A DNA stretch of 64,000 nt from Hyaloraphidium curvatum (taxonomy: Eukaryota; Monoblepharomycota; Hyaloraphidiomycetes; Hyaloraphidiales; Hyaloraphidiaceae), in the NCBI GenBank assembly GCA_025558095.1, contig JAIVFI010000017.1:124001-188000 (forward strand). The letters run 5' to 3'. A program made the translations under genes and the position numbers. The notes beneath the pieces are model-generated. The model did not search any database, was not told the origin of the DNA, and saw only the letters and a list, made by a program, of their open reading frames with translations. Below, one piece after another: positions 63,021-64,000 of the stretch; within the stretch, counting starts at the first letter, position 1, and every line of letters begins with the position of its first letter.

Positions 63021-64000
63021 ATGGCCGCCGCGGCGCCGCTCCGCACGGACAACATCATGGACGGCTCCGGCCGAAGCCGGTTCCGGTCGGCGAGCATCTC
63101 CGAGGCCTTCCGCGAGATCCCGCTCGTCGACTACTCGCTGCGCGACTCGGAGCCCGCCAAGTTCGACGCGCAGCTGCGCTACGCCCTCGCCGGCTGCGGC
63201 TTCATGCTGCTGGCAAACGTGCCGGGCTTCGACGAGGCGTACCAGCGCAGGGTGCTGGCCACCGGGAGGAGCTTCTTCGAGCTGCCGGACGATATGCAGC
63301 TGCACACAGACATCCGGCGGAGCAAGCACCTGCGCGGGAGCGCGCGCCAGGACCGCGTCAAGGACATCCGGCTCAACGCCAACCTGCAGGCCTTCCACTT
63401 CGGCCCCGAGCGGGCCGAAGAGACGGACCCGAACGCGCCGCTCTGGAAACGCGTGCTGAACGGGGCCAACCAGTGGCCGGATCCCGAGGTGCTTCCCGAG
63501 TTCCGGCCAACGATTCAGGAGTACCATGGACGCTGCGAGGCCCTCGGCCGCTCGCTCGGCAAGCTCATCTGCCGGATGCTGGGCGTGGAGGAGTCCTACT
63601 TCACCCGCTACTTCGACGAAGTGGACAAGACGGATCCCACCGGGACGTACTTTCTTTCCACTCTAAACTTCTACCCGCCCTACACCTCAATCCCGGAGGA
63701 GCGGCGGCAGGAGGTCGAGGAGGGCTACGTCCGCGGGACCAACGCTCACCGCGACGACCAGAGCTGGATTACGATGCTCATTCAGGATGAAGCAGGGCTC
63801 GAGGTGCTTTCGCACGACGGCGTTTGGGTCGACGTCCCGGTCGTGCCGGGGACGGTCGTCGTCAACATCGGCCTGGTGCTCGCCGATGCCACCGGCGGCG
63901 CGCTACAAGCGACCGTGCACCGCGTCAACAGCCTCAAGATCAAGAAGCCCAGGCTGACCGCTCCTTGTGGGTTGGACGCTCTGTCCACTTGGCAAGCACT
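63021..64000 (+). CDS. isopenicillin-N-synthase-like 2-oxoglutarate/Fe(II) dioxygenase, cut by window end
   Basis: An open frame from MAAAAPLRTDNIMDGSGR to the window edge. The N-terminal DIOX_N part contains FREIPLVDYSLRD and LAGCGFMLLANVPGFDE. The double-stranded beta-helix core has YFLSTLNFYPPYTS, the first iron ligands in TNAHRDDQSWITMLIQD (HxD), WVDVPVVPGTVVVNIG and the distal histidine in LQATVHRVNS. The family usually has an RxS pair that binds 2-oxoglutarate shortly after that histidine; here the following codons do not show it clearly, so an intron may begin near 63930 or the substrate site may differ. Substrate cannot be predicted. Confidence 0.82.
   Translation, partial: MAAAAPLRTDNIMDGSGRSRFRSASISEAFREIPLVDYSLRDSEPAKFDAQLRYALAGCGFMLLANVPGFDEAYQRRVLATGRSFFELPDDMQLHTDIRRSKHLRGSARQDRVKDIRLNANLQAFHFGPERAEETDPNAPLWKRVLNGANQWPDPEVLPEFRPTIQEYHGRCEALGRSLGKLICRMLGVEESYFTRYFDEVDKTDPTGTYFLSTLNFYPPYTSIPEERRQEVEEGYVRGTNAHRDDQSWITMLIQDEAGLEVLSHDGVWVDVPVVPGTVVVNIGLVLADATGGALQATVHRVNSLKIKKPRLTAPCGLDALSTWQA

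Overview
This is nuclear DNA of a GC-rich, gene-dense eukaryote, most likely a fungus. Most genes are split by short GT-AG introns of about 43-70 nt that I could splice by eye from protein homology. The fungal assignment rests on a DUF2408-type protein, a VRG4-type GDP-mannose transporter, a Mei2-type RNA-binding protein and the intron size. I cannot name the lineage; a zoosporic or other early-diverging fungus is a guess.

Layout. 279-1081: a 0.8-kb element with 46-bp terminal inverted repeats. 1.2-11.9 kb: compact housekeeping genes: mitochondrial uS13 (-), BUD23 (+), a coiled-coil protein (-), a G3BP-like NTF2-RRM protein (-), DSCC1 (+), dolichol kinase (-), RAB11 (+). 12.1-24.9 kb: a nested retroelement cluster with at least five copies of one LINE family, a copia-like Gag fragment and a Pif1-type helicase gene split by a LINE. 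25.2-43.2 kb: a mitochondrial protein (-), SRP68 (+), an SVIP-like protein (-), eS8 (-), CCS (+), a Mei2-like protein (+), a shortened DOCK-type GEF (+), an ankyrin protein (-), TFIP11/NTR1 (+), a DUF2408 protein (+). 43.2-64 kb: a DmpA-type peptidase (-), two hypotheticals (-), APC7 (-), a large proline-rich protein (-), a PA-TM-RING E3 (+), a VRG4-like transporter (-), a DUF2252 protein (+), a mitochondrial coiled-coil protein (-), an MBLAC2-like hydrolase (+), a secreted bacterial-type beta-propeller (+) and a 2OG-Fe(II) oxygenase cut by the window end (+).

The genes are packed as alternating head-to-head and tail-to-tail pairs. Start codons of divergent pairs lie 27-165 bp apart. Convergent stop codons are 7-10 bp apart in two pairs and overlap by 8 bp in a third. 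The genes do not form a pathway.

I found no dedicated multi-gene system such as a defence island or biosynthetic cluster. The most unusual items are: a DOCK protein that goes from DHR1 almost straight to DHR2 lobe C; a LINE whose ORF1 and ORF2 share one frame separated by a single TAG, with endonuclease residues upstream of the first ORF2 methionine; a 46-bp repeat that supplies the stop codon of a host gene; two GC-AG introns; and a bacterial-type intronless secreted propeller.
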